Source: Tetmemena sp. SeJ-2015 (Eukaryota > Ciliophora > Spirotrichea > Sporadotrichida > Oxytrichidae). From it: DNA of 64,000 nt. The notes under the pieces are model-generated. The model had not been told where the DNA came from. It saw only the letters and a list, made by a program, of their open reading frames with translations, and did not search any database. Position numbers and translations under genes: made by a program. Positions 10,849 through 24,015 of the stretch are shown here, piece by piece. Location of the stretch: NCBI GenBank assembly GCA_027382625.1, contig JAJKFJ010020874.1:1-64000 (forward strand), in the 5' to 3' direction. How positions within the stretch are numbered: position 1 is the first letter of the stretch; every line of letters begins with the position of its first letter.

Positions 10849-13800
10849 ATGAATTAAAGGCAAGGCGTAAATATTATAATCTCAAGGAATCGCACAATCT
10901 AACTTCAAAAAATCGGTATCCTAAGTTAGATTCTCACCTTAATTGCATTTGCAACTTTATCAAATGCAGATCAACCTCATCTCAGAGATCTCCAGTTTAT
11001 CAAAATATTTTATATGTAATAATATACTTTACGACGAAGACGAGTGACGCTCGCTCTTGCAAGTTGAGCTGCATCGATCAAGGCAAGAAATTCTGTTCCT
11101 CTCCCTCCTATGATAGTGGCTATTGCTGTGACAAAAATTATAATTGCGATGTTGGAGCTTTGTCAATTTAATTTAATTTTTCAGCAGAATGCACTACTGA
11201 TTTGCCCTCCGCAACTCAGAACTCAAATCTCAAGTATTTTGTGTGTCCCTACGAAAACGCGTGTGGGGCAACTAAGTTTATAACAGCCACTAACGCGAGT
11301 ATGAAACCTATAGAATCTATAAACTGCAGATAAGTTTTTTTGCTATTGAATCAAGCAAGAACTCAGGCAGTTTAATTATGGGAGACGTTTGTTCTTATAG
11401 AATAAGAGCTGACAACACTTCCTCTTTAAATGATTATATCTTGGAATACCCATGAATGGACTTAAATTGTTCTCTTTGAATACAATAGTGGTTGAGTTTA
11501 AATCTCTGAGTGACTCTAACGCCTTTCTCTACAGCGGAGGGAATTCATTCTCAACTGCCACATCTCAATAGCTAGTTGATATTAAGTCATCAAATTAACT
11601 ATATCTCCATTTTCTTAATAAAATGGAGGAAAGTATTCTTTTCCAGCGAACACAGATATCTACTTTAAATATTTTGATTTGGTTTGACATTGAAATTTAA
11701 CTATTGTAAACTTAGTGATAACTAACTTCCCTTTGAGCGGATCTCCTAATTTTGCCATTTCTCTCAAACTATTGCTCAAAGAGTCTGATCCCAACCCGAC
11801 AGATAACGGTGCAACATAAATTATGGGCAGTATCTGTTCTAATATATAATTCTTTATTTAACCTCTGGAGGTAGCTAAACTCCTAATCTTTCGACTGCGA
11901 ATATTTTATAAGCAAATATTAATTCATGTGAATAGTGAGTCTGTTGCAGTAGTACCTATCGCAGTTGCTTTTGTGATAGGAATCGTATTTATCGCTCTTC
12001 TAACTGGTTTTGTGCTCTTCAGAAGGCACCTCATCAAGAATTCGTAAATTTAACTTTCATTATTGGTCGTCATAAATACAATAAAAAAAGATCTCAAATA
12101 AACACAGTAACATTATTTTAATCCAAATATTTCAATTTTTTGGCATTTTAGAAATAACAACCCTGAAAGAAATAAATAATTTAGAATTAGTCACAGAGAT
12201 TCAAAAGCTAATTGATCAGGCAAAAAACAAAAGAGACTGAAGCCGATTAAAACACAACTGAAACTAAAGCACAACAATTCTAATCATAGCACTAACCTCT
12301 TCTCTATAAGATAAAAGCAAAAATATTTTAAATAAATATTCTTAGTTTTTTTTTAAAGATCTTTTGCATACGGTAAATCAGAGTATGTGCATTCCCAGAT
12401 TCATAGTCAATAACGCAAAGGGAAATTATGAATGGGACAACTCTACGAGTGCCTGATTTGGAAAGTCATTCCGATAATTAAGCAAGTATCCATAAAGAAT
12501 TTAAACTCTCTCAATCAACAACTTTAAATTTTAATTATACAATATTTTATAGTACTTACAAACATACCTTAATTTCAGTTTATTATAATTTAACAATAGG
12601 ATCTTCTCTTTATTTTCTTCTTTAGGATTCATTTTCATCAAATGTTTAAAGAAAGTTAAAATTTATTTTTAAAAAAGCACATTTTATATTAAATTTTCAA
12701 AGTTTTCCACAATTTATTATAAAATATTTACAGTCTCATGTCCTTTACAAACAATTTATTGTAAATATAATTTGAATATATTTATCAATCGAACAGGAAA
12801 AATAAATCATCTAATAAAAATGAAAGCGAGGTATAATAAAATCAACAACTGCAATAATAAGATATAGATGATCAATAAGAACTAATTCTCTCCCCTAATT
12901 TCAAACAAATTCCAAAAGACATATTGAATTCAGATGACAGAGAGGAATCATAGGAGCAATCGAACTACAACTCTTTTATTACCTTTATTATGAGAATATA
13001 TTTACTCTTCTATGATCAATCAAAGGTTGTTGTATTCCTATTTAAAAGAAGCATATATTTTATTAAAGAAATAATTTATAAGAGAATAATAAATTAATTT
13101 AAATAGATGATTTATTTAAAATTGAAATAGATCGGATTGTATCTTGATATATAGCTTGCTCAATTTCTTTTGAATATAATGCAATTTTACTCCTTAAAAG
13201 TCTTCAAAATACTGCTATAATAAAATCTGGCAAAAATTTTTATCACTGATAAAAGTCAAATTAATAATTTTTCTGACTAAATCTCCTTAAATAATAAAGC
13301 TTTATAGAATTATACCTCGACTATTTAAGTTTACTAGAGCTCCTAATCTTAAAGAACAAACGACACCTACACTCGCACCACTGAGTTATCATAGAAGAAC
13401 TTTCAGTTTACTAAGCAGCCAAATATTTTTTAAGTTTTAAATGTGACCTTTGAGAAGAACGCCAATAATACCCCAGGGTCTACAATAAAAATGGGAACTG
13501 GAGGACTGATGTCCTTCGTAAAGAATGAAGGAGGAGAGAAAGGCTCCTTCATCGAGGCTATCCAAGAAGATAACGAGGCTGATGAAGATAATAACATTCA
13601 GTCCCCTTAAACTCATTCTAACTCTTTAGTTTCAATGTTTTTTAATTGCAAATTTAGCTGTCTCCTACGAAAAATCATTCCCCAATCAAATTTGAAAAGA
13701 AGAACTAAAATGCTAAGAATTTTGGCTCGCGAAGCAAAGCTTCCGCTCTCAAAATTAATAGAAAATAATTTCTTACGATTTAAATATACTCTTAAACTTC

Positions 13801-15947
13801 AGAAAGTAGAAAAGACGGCACAGAAAAGCAATAGAAAGACTTAAGGAAAAGGAGTGGGTCTAAGTACCGCTAAGAAAGAGAACTACTTTCCACTCGAGAC
13901 AGAACAGTCTTAATAAGAAGGCCAGTTGCCCACTTAAAGATCTAATCAGCAACTCTCTAATCCAGTTTAGGAAAATGACTAGCAATATAAAGATGACAAC
14001 AAACCAGTCTTCCTCCCAAATATTTTTGCATCTTTTTTTCATTATATTTCAGAGAAAATTAAAATCTGATGGACATTGAAGCTTTGAAAAACATCCACTA
14101 AAGTATAGAGCAAGAGCAATAGCAAGAGTTCTAGCAATAGATCATTTAAGAAAACAAAATCATTGATGAGTATAATCACCACCCTATATTACAACAACAA
14201 ATCAGCACTAATAGTAAATCTCTGAATAAGAGTCGCTCCTCTTCACCTCTTAAGAATGAAAGGAAGAGTCCTCTTCTGCCTCAGGAGAACTATAATGATT
14301 CTTAGGCGAGGTTAGGAGAGACTAATCATGCTTCTAGAAATGCGGTCACAATCAGCAATGATTTTGACAAGGAAGAGGAGAACGACACAGTTAGATTTAG
14401 CTAATTAAATACATTTAAATACTTTTCTTTGTATCTGAGTGACACCATTTGAATTTCAGAAACTTAATTAGAAGCCTAATAAAAAGGGAGTAGGGTATGA
14501 GAACAGGCTATCTAATATAACTTATAGAAGGCAAGTCACGTACACTTTCATAATTTATAAACTGAAAAGTTAGTCTTTTTTAATATGAATGAATAGCAGA
14601 GCACCGAAACTTTTAACTCTTATCTTTTAAAGAGAATAAATAATTTAATTTAAAAATTCTTACCTCGAGGTCGCCAGCTTGAATGATGAAAGTAATAAGG
14701 TGATGAGCCAAAAGACGGCGAATTTATTCCAAGAGGATGAGGAAACTTTAAATTAAAAAGGCTTAGTGGGGTAAAACAATTTGCAATATAGAATAAATCA
14801 AGTGAGAATAGAAATATTTGATCTTCCTTATTTCAAATTAATTTTTGTGGCATTTTAAAAAAATTCTTTTAAATTTTATAATTAAGCTTTTATTAAAAGC
14901 TTAGTTTGTTTAAAAATTACTTGAGCAATAATTTTAAGATGCTCTATCTCCATAAAATGATTTTGAAAATTAATATTTAAATGACGATTAGTAATCAGAA
15001 TGGTTTTATATTTTTCGTTATAAATTTATATAATCAGACATTAAAGCCAGCCTCAAAGATTTGAACTCTTCAATTATACATTTATCACTAAGATTTAATT
15101 TGTAAAAAAATTAGAAAGGAGCAGAGACAAAAAGGAGCCAAGTCCTTCATTCAAAACAAAGTGAGGCACGGTGATTTGATGAACAGAAGTAATTAGCAAA
15201 CTGGTCCCACTACAAAGAGAACAGACTCCAGTCAAGAGAGGGAGCAAACTGTGTTTATCAATCGAATCTAGAAAAAGAAATTTAGGAACCAGAAGACTTA
15301 AGAGTTACTTGGTAGCGATTCAGGTATCGAGACTGAAGAACTCGAGTCAAATAATGGTAACTCTCATGTCAGGAGGGATTTAAGTTTTAAAAGATAAGTA
15401 CCTTTAAATGGATTCAAATCAAAGCTAGATGAATCCGTTTAAGCCAGCTATTCCAAGGAGTACGCTTTTGACAGCTAAGATAGACTAGAAAAATATTAAT
15501 TCACCATTTATCATTAAATTGATATTATTTGGGAAGAAAAGAACAACTATGCAAGGCCTGAGAAACTAGAATTCACAGAGAGAGGCAAATTAAAGCATAG
15601 AAGAAGACGGAGAGTAGTACTATGAGGAATAGGAGGCGGAGGACATCGAGAGTGGCTTTGGAACTTTCATTCAAAAGGAGGGTTTAGATGACTCAAATGC
15701 TGATTCGTAAACATCTTCCCAGCAAGCAGCCACTACTAAGTTCTAGTCAGTCAACAAAATCAAGAGAAAGAGGAAATCATTCTCAATTATATTTGTTCTT
15801 TATAGTTTTAAGATGTACAAGGTTATTAAGAACAAGCCAAAGGATCTACCTAAAGCGGAGAAATGGGTGCGCCCTAATTTACTAGCTCAAAATTAATTGC
15901 CTCCCCAAACTCCATAGGAAGAGGAAAATTAATCAGAGCAGGCATGA
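10849..15947 (+). CDS. X3: full-length cysteine-rich single-pass surface protein
   Basis: The ATG at 10849 gives a basic leader and a hydrophobic signal segment (ILTLIAFATLSNA), then RDLQ before a probable intron, as in X4. The cysteine module at about 11060-11155 is CxxxC-x7-C-x9-CC-x5-C (CKLSCIDQGKKFC, then GYCCDKNYNC). A second module carries YFVCPYENACG near 11240 and the GDVCSYRIRADNTSS box near 11380. The membrane helix is at about 11940-12030 (VPIAVAFVIGIVFIALLTGF), followed by basic FRRHLIKNS. The long cytoplasmic tail (13.4-15.9 kb) is Ser, Gln and acid rich with FIEAIQEDNEADED near 13550. It ends in NKPKDLPKAEKWVRPN and stops at TGA 15945-15947. Several introns are needed and not all are resolved. 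The gene looks intact. Role unknown; the topology suggests adhesion or recognition. Confidence 0.7.
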
Positions 15948-16400
15948 ATCACAAATTAACAAAAAATGTAATTAAATAAAGCAAATTTTATTAAGGATTT
16001 CACCAAATTGAGACATAAATTAGAAGCTTAAAAATAAGAATTATCATTTAAAGAGATTTCAAGATCATCTATTTTTACTATATTTTGCTTATATTTATGC
16101 ATTTTGTGTCTAATTAAGGATCAATTTAGTGAGGATAAGATCTTTTTTATGAAATTACTACGACAGATAGCACTCTAAATAAGTCAGCGGAGTTTCATAG
16201 GCTAACCCTAACTTAAACCCTTTTATAAATGAAAACTATAACTCTTATATAAAATTAGTTTGTGCTTTAAAATGATAAATCTATAATATAATTTTATTAT
16301 TTATTTTAAACTAGATTTGGGTTTAGAGGAGGAATATAATAAATAAATTATGAAAAAGGTAAATAAACTGGCAAATTATAATAAGAAAGCTGGTTTTCAA
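15948..16400. other. Intergenic, X3 to X4
   Basis: AT-rich with no exon-like frame. A single TAACCCTAAC-like stretch near 16203 is not a telomeric array. Confidence 0.5.
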
Positions 16401-19400
16401 ATGAATTTATTAAATTTGATAATCTTAGTCGCCTCAGCGCTGCTCAAATAATCCGCATTAGCAAAAGCTAATGAAGAATCCTTTTTCTCTCCAGTGAGAG
16501 ATCTTTAATCCATTACAATATAATAAATATCATCTTCTCATTTATAAATGATTAGAATTTACAAAAACCAGCGACTCAAAATCTTGCAAAACATTTATTA
16601 GATCTTAAAAGTATTGATATTTAAAGATAGCAAATTCCAGTGCATAGACAACAGCAGAAAGTTCTGTGCATTTCCTTCGTACTCTTAAGGTTACTGCTGC
16701 GATAAAAACTACAATTGCGACTCTGGAGCTATATAACAATCTCTTTATAATTCCATTTAGTTTTCTATAAATGAGCAGAGTGCAATACGGACTTGCCAAG
16801 CTCTATATAAAATACAAATTTAAAATACTTCGTATGTCCCTACGAATCTTCGTGCGGAGGTTCTAGCAAACTTATTTCCGTAACTGAGAAGGAAACGGAA
16901 CTGGAAAATAAAGTCCTAGATTTCATATTTACTTTTCGCATTTGTGCTTTAAGTTTAACAGAAATGCAGGCATTCTATCCATGGGCGATGTGTGCTCCTT
17001 CAAACTTACTGCTTCAAATACTTCATCTCTAGAATCAATTAAAGTATTGAATTTATTATTTTTCATCGGCTAACACAATAGTGATAAAATTTACAACCCT
17101 GACAGGCGCACAGGCATACCTCTACAGCGGAGGTACCAAATATACTACCTCAACTCAACAGCAACTAGTCGATATTTCATCAACAAACAAAGGAAGGTAC
17201 ACTCATTAAATTAGATTTACTTAGGTTTCTAAACCTGATTCACTCACTCATTTAATATTGCTATTTGTGGTTTGTAGTACAGTTTCCCTGCTAACCAGTC
17301 GGTGTATGTAGTATTAACTAACTTCCCCTAGAGCACCTCCCCTTCCTATGCATTTGGGCATCAACTCCATATATTTATAGTTATATTTATCCAGGTGCCT
17401 ATAATTGATAATCCCAACACAGGTGGTCAATAAAATGGTGAATATTATTGCAAGATTATTTAACATATGATTTATGAAGTAGACTAAAATCTCTCTAGAT
17501 AAGAAGACCAGACTGGACTTCCTATAATTCCGATAGCTGCCGCTATAGGCGCTGGAATCACTATCATAGTCGCCATTACCTCTTTCATCCTTCTCAGGAG
17601 AAAACTAATCAAGAAATATAATATTTAGTAAACACACTATCAATAATTGGATTATAAAGAACCTTGAGAACGAACTTCGAAATTTCCACAGAGATTCGAG
17701 CAAAATCTTAACTGACTCGAATTTAGAGTAGGACAAAGAATATAATCTAGCCTCGAGAAGGAGGTGCATTGATGTGATAAATTCTATTATATATAGCAAA
17801 TGAACAATATAGAGAGTGATTTGCTGCATCAGTTATTCTAAAGTGGGAATTCAGTTGCTTAATGACACTCAGTTTAAGAGCAACAGCCTGCCAGATTTCC
17901 AGGATCAGACTCAAAGAAAGATGCTATCCTTTAGAGCTGATCAAGAATCACAATAAGCCATAATGATATCTACTTTAAATCCTAAGTATACTTTCTTATT
18001 TTTCATTAGAATGAATGTGGCTCATAATTAGGAATTAGGGAATAATTTATTAAACGATTCTGGCGACAATTAAAATCGCTTAGATACGATCCACTTACCT
18101 CCCGAATTTCATGAAACTTTAAAATCCAACTCTTTGAAAGAAGAAAGTGAAAGCTAACCTTAGAGTGATTAATTCAAAGATTTTTAGCATCATTATTACA
18201 TTTGATGATAAAACGGCTGGTAATTAAGCGCAGGCGAGAATGAATATTGGAAGTTCGCAGTCTCAAAGGACTGCAGACACTTTTGGAGTAAGTACGGAAA
18301 AAAATTCCTCTACCACATAAGGACTTACTAACACTTCCAACAGCTCTCAGCTGCTCTAAATCTAGCCTTCAGTAAGTTTCGACAAACAGCTTTTGAACAA
18401 CTCTAACTCTAAAGTTCTTTCCACAAATGGATCGCTTCTGTTGCAAATCGCCTCTCATAACCTTAAGTTTAAGTTATCTCATTTTTCTAAACGGCAGCGT
18501 GAATTCTAAGGATCCGACTGATAGGGGGAATCTAATAGAGACTATCTAGGAAGATAATGAAGCTTAATCTGCAGAGGAGGAAAGCACAATACAAGTCAAG
18601 CATGTAAACAAAAGACCAAAAAGAAGAAAAATAAGCGCACTCTTAAAATTCAAAAAGCTCCAATTCAAAATGAAGGTGAGGGATTGGACGCTTTAAATCC
18701 AGACCGCCGATCTCCAATTTTGAAGGAAGATCAAAGTTTAAAAGTTAGAGACGATTAATTTTTCTATGATATAATATATATATATAGTACATAAAGAGTC
18801 ATGATAGGGATGGGAACTGGATGGCAATAAACTCAGAACCTGAGCAAAAGGTGAGATAGTTGTAACTCCCATAGATAAATATACCACTTCAAAATTAAAA
18901 CAACGAGCAGGAAGTGGAAACTTTTAGACCTTCAGATTAAGTGCCTATAAAGCTTATTGACGGACTTAACACTAATTTGTGATAAACTTTCATTTTTTAA
19001 GTAATTCTGAAGATCACTCGCAAAGGGAGGAAGAGATAGTAAATTCGAGTTAGTAAAGTCAACTTCCTGATTTTAATCCCTAGAGAGAACCCTCAAAATT
19101 AGATACTTATCGCAAGTAATAGAATCATGATTTTTAGTTTAATTACAATTAATCTCTTTATAAAAATCAATTTATTATTGAAGATTTGGATGATAACACT
19201 TTAGTAAAGTTACAGTAAAATATTTAGCAAGAGTAAGTTGAGGAGTTCTAGGCACAAATAAAGCAAGAGAATGTTATAATTGAGGAATATGAGAAGATTC
19301 GCTAGTAAAGAGGATCCCTCCCGCAATTGGTAAACTAACTACCGCCTCTAAACCCTTAGGGGCAAAATGAAATGAATTAGAAAGTGAGAGATGCCATGAA

Positions 19401-20802
19401 TAGCATTGATTATGATAAAGAAGAGGAAGAAAAAGATGAGGTCAATCCTTATGACCACATAATTTGCAATTTTCTTAAAAGATATTCATGTCAGAGGTTA
19501 CTTTTTAACTCATAATTGGAGATCTTAAGGGTAACGGTAAATCTAAGAATAACATGCTAGACTAAACAAGAAAGGGACTTAAGACCTCTTCAGCTTAAAA
19601 AGCGAGCTTTAGTTTTCAAAGGCAACCAACTAAGCAAAGCAGCGACCAAGCAAGCTCCTTTATTGTTTATTAAGATAGTATTTCTCACTAAACTTAAATG
19701 ATTGACATGACCAGTGCCATGAATGACAAGAGAAATAGAAAGGGGGCTCTGTTCTCAGACGATGAAGCCAGTTTACAAATTAAAGGCTTGATTGGAAATG
19801 GCCCTACTCTCAGCCAAGAAAACGACGAGAGCTAATATAGGCAAGGAGATGTTGATTCTGGCATGTTTATAAATAGTAGATATATAATGCATTGGGTTCA
19901 CAAAGAGCAAAAATAAGACTAAAAGACACAGAAAATAGGCTACCAATGATGCAGAAGTTACCAATAACGACTACTAAGACCAAAATTTGCAAGACCTTCA
20001 AAATGCAAGGAACTCATCATCATTTAAGTTTTATTTAACTAGAGGCACGGAGAGGGATTAAGGTCTATGATGCAAAACAGGTAGCACAAAAATCTCTTTT
20101 CGAATAACTTTTAGCAGCAGCCAATGGTGATGAGCAGCTTGGGTAATCTCTAAGGAGAGGAAGAAGAAGATGATGATGAGTACCAAGATGACAAGTAAGG
20201 AGATGACTATTATGGCGAAGATCGAACACAAAGATAAATGGAGAGAAATATGAGAGGTGCTACAAATTAAATATATAAACTCTTTTTCTGAATAGGTGCT
20301 TAACCTTTCAGTGACTTTGGATATGACATGGATGATGAAGAAGTTAAAGTTCAAGGAGATAAAATATTCACTTATTCATCCCATTTTAATAGTTAAAGGA
20401 GGGGAGTAGTAGCAGTAGTTTCATAATTTCTTTAACAAGCCTCAAAACGTACTATACTTGATGAGCGATGATGGCGATGCAGAAGATACTTCTTAATAAC
20501 TTTGAGGAATTTAAATTATAAGATGATTAGGAGTAAGAGACTGAAGGACAGAGTAGAATGGGAGGAGCTGTGAGTGCATTCGGAGACTCTCAAGGAGATG
20601 TCTCTGTCGCTGTTTCTTCAAGTTTCGCAGCCCCTACTTCTTTAAGAGCAGCTAAGAAAGTCAAGAAAAAGGCATTCAATGAATTGGCATGATAGAATTT
20701 TATTTTTATTTAGCAAAAGTAGTAAAGAATCTGCCCAAAGAATTGCCTAAATCAGAAAAATGGGCCAAAATGCAAGGCTTTATAAGTTATAACAATTAGT
20801 GA
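16401..20802 (+). CDS. X4: full-length cysteine-rich single-pass surface protein
   Basis: ATG 16401 starts a clear signal peptide (MNLLNLIILVASALLKQSAL), followed by FSPVRDLQ and a probable intron. The cysteine module at about 16575-16735 matches X3 (CIDNSRKFC, then GYCCDKNYNC) and is interrupted by a short intron after SDSKSCK. YFVCPYESSCGG lies near 16830-16860, GDVCSFKLTASNTSS near 16986-17030 and YVVLTNFPQ near 17305. The membrane helix is at about 17520-17605 (IIPIAAAIGAGITIIVAITS), then LLRRKLIKKYN. The tail to 20.8 kb is Ser/Gln/Asp rich, with NLIETIQEDNEAQSAEEES near 18520-18580 matching X3 and GNGPTLSQENDES near 19800. It ends in VVKNLPKELPKSEKWAKMQG, and TGA is at 20800-20802. The next member, X5, starts 105 bp downstream. 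Confidence 0.7.
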
Positions 20803-20906
20803 AGCACTCAAAATGTATATATACAAAGAATATTGAAGCAATCTTAATTTGAATAACTTGCTTCTGATGTTACTCTATGAATTGATCATAGCAATATTTT
20901 AATTTA

Positions 20907-23716
20907 AGGAAGGTACACATTTAGCGCTGACGACGTGGTATTCATAGTGTTCACTAATTTTGAGAATACTGTGACTCCTAAATACTCCCTTTCTCACTCA
21001 CTAGACGTGCCTGTAGTTTCAGACCCCACCAATAATTAGGGTAACTTCTTAATTTAGCTCATATTGAACCATTAAATGAGTAATTTAAAACGGAGGGAAT
21101 GGAGATGGAAACACAGGGAGTATGGCACAATCGCAAAATTCTGGTGGTGGAGTTATTGTTATTGGTATCGCTGCAGTTATCACTATCATTATGGTTGTAG
21201 TGGTCATCGCACTCGCCTTCTGGGCTAGGCGCTATGCTCTTATAATAAATGAATGCTTAGATTTTTATTTAATTTCAAATTATAGATATGCTTTGAAGCA
21301 CAAAACACTCATAATCAATAAGATAAGGAGGGGAAAGCCAAATCTCAGACCATAGCCATCTCTTTAGCATACAGATGCATTATAATATTTATTTTCATAC
21401 AGCTTTCTCAGCGCCACATCGTTAATCACTTCCAACTCTAAGTTAAATTGGAAGCAACCATAACTTAAATTACATTCTTAAAAAACTGATCAAATATGCT
21501 TATTGGATATCAATAAATTGATCAACTAATCATAGCAAAGATGGAATATATTTTCCAATTATTTTTAAGTTTTATATAAGATAACGGATAAAATATAATT
21601 TCAGATAATGGGAGCTGCATTCTCTTTGGAGCAGAGCACTCAAAGGAGGGAGCGTTTAAACAGAGAAGTACGTGAGCAACCCTTTCATAGCTGTTCACAA
21701 CCCTCAGTAAAAGAGGGACTCAATTATCTCTGGAGTTGGAAAATCCACAAGCCTTATTGCACCAGACTCTAAATCTTTTGTTGAATAAGTAAAATGAAAT
21801 GTAATTGTAGCTTATTTATTTAAGTGTAGTCTTTTGAGAAGACGCCTCCTCTGCTGAGTTGCGTGCTTTGTCTGTGTTTCTTCTGTCTGCCAAATTTCAC
21901 AAAAATTGAGGAGGAGGCTTAAGAGAACAAAGAAATTAAGGAGAGGATAGCAGTAGGATAGCACTCAACTAAGATGAAAAGACAGAGCGACCAGGGGAAG
22001 ACACCAAGGTTCATGAGCGTTTCTTCTATCACACATAAAATTATTATTATCTATAATTGATCCTATCACTCAGCACTCGACATATAAAACGACTTGCATG
22101 AAAACTTAGAAACTAATTCACTCCAAATTTTAATAATGCTCTATGAACTTAGATGAAGAAAAGAACAGAGTCAACTAAGAAGAGACAAATCTCAATGAGA
22201 TTAGTTAATTAATTCTTAGAAAATATATTATTTTGATGTAGATCAGCAAGTTCAAGAATAGGGATTTGGATTCCTCATTAGCCTTAGATATATATGTTCT
22301 TTTTTTGACTAATTAAATAAGCCCTGAACAACCATGAGAGTTCTCAGGTGTCACTGCTATCAAACATAAATATAAAACACAACCTATTGCAGAGTGAGCA
22401 ATCTGACAGAACAGCCTCTGAGACCTATCAAAGTTCAAACTTCAACTCTCAACAGAGCAAGCAAAATTCATCCTCCTATGTCAACTCGATTTCTAATAGT
22501 CATAAGTTAAGAATTTCTTCTTTATCGAATTTTAATTAGTGCTTTCGGAAATAGGGCTGACTTCGTGGTCAAAAATCATATTGATCCCATCATGGAAGAT
22601 TTAGAAAACTTGAGTCAAGACATAATTCCCTTTGTAAATTTATTAGCAAGAAGATTCTCCCCTTAAATAAGTTAAAATGAAACACTTCTACTTTATTAAA
22701 TAGGGAGATGAGACTTTTAGGAATAGGAAATTCAGAATAAGCGATTTACCTGCAGTGAATGGAAAAGACATGAGTACTTTCGATCCCGGCTCTGTCACAA
22801 ATGCTTAAAATTGAGAAAATAAATTTAATTTTGATGCCCAGAAGAAGAAGGTAAAATTTGGTGGGTTTTTGGAAGCTTCGGATACCTCGCCCTTTGGAGA
22901 AGGTATTCAGAATGGGGATCACTTTGCGTTGACTTTGAAAGCAGGAGGCACACTCGACTATGAGGAATCTCAGAAGACTCAGAAAAATGATGAGAATGAA
23001 GAAGATTGGCAAGTCTCTGCTTCTGCCTCAGCCATGAGCCATAATTTCAATCACAAGAGTAACCAGAAATCTCGAGGAGGGGAGGTAAATGACATGCTGA
23101 AGTCGATGAGCGAAGATGAGGACATGAACAGCGCTGAAATAGATAACTATCTTTTTATAGAAAATTTCATAGTTTAATCCCTTATTTTATCATGGAAAGA
23201 ACAGAAACATGATGTCTCATTCGGTCGTTGATATTTTCAAAGATCTTTAAAGACTTTTGTTGAAAAGAGTTTGGATTCAAAGATGATAGTAAACGAAGTT
23301 GATGGCGATGAGGAATCAGAGAGCAACTACTAAGATGTTGGAAAGAGATTATAATGCATATAAAACGCATTTTAGATAATAAGATAGTTGCAGGGAAAGT
23401 TAAAGAGGTTCACAGAGAATGTTATGAGCTAAGAATATGGTGAATACGGCTTTGATAAGAACCGAGACCCATTCTCTTCTGACCTTATCAGTGATAGATT
23501 AATAAAATGAACTATTTATTCATCTTAACTTTTTAGCCAAGTTTATGATTTACAAATGAGAGCAACGCAGACATAAAACATGCTCAAGAAATTCTAGAAA
23601 GATAAGAAGGCTGCAAATAATAATACATCTTACTTACTTGTGTTAGATTTCTTTTAAATGTGATTAAGAACAAACCGAAGGACCTTCCAAAGTCCTCTAA
23701 ATGGGCTAAATTATGA
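20907..23716 (+). pseudogene. X5: member of the surface family lacking its N-terminal half
   Basis: Homology begins abruptly at GRYTFSADDVVFIVFTNF (about 20907), which corresponds to the middle of X1-X4. There is no signal peptide, cysteine module or GDVCSF box upstream, because X4 ends only 105 bp before. The rest is present: a membrane helix at about 21145-21225 (GVIVIGIAAVITIIMVVVVI), a Ser/acid-rich tail with recognisable patches such as FGGFLEASDTSPFGEGIQNG near 22855-22915, and the family terminus KNKPKDLPKSSKWAKL followed by TGA 23714-23716. Without a leader it could be a 5'-truncated pseudogene. Alternatively its 5' exons were lost from this assembly or are supplied from elsewhere. 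Confidence 0.6.
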
Positions 23717-24015
23717 GCTAAGAACATAAGTTTCTAAGAATACCGTATCTTACAAAAAGCTCATACAACTTAATTTTCAATAGAGAGGCAGCTTAGATGC
23801 CTTGTAAATATCAGAATACATTTTCGATCACCATATATCTAACTTTAAGCCCATTAAGTAATATAAAAATATCATTTGTAACATAATTTAAAAAATTTCA
23901 TTCAATACACAATTTTTCAGCATCCCTATAAAGATTAATAAGTCCATCTAATAATTTTTTAGATCAAATCTTTTTCTTAATCAACTTGCTTTTGTCAATT
24001 CTTACACTCACTACA

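Noticed and set aside
16200..16230. TAACCCTAAC-like sequence resembling telomere repeat
   Set aside because: A single occurrence inside a gene array, not a tandem repeat, and not the C4A2 or C4A4 type expected in ciliates.
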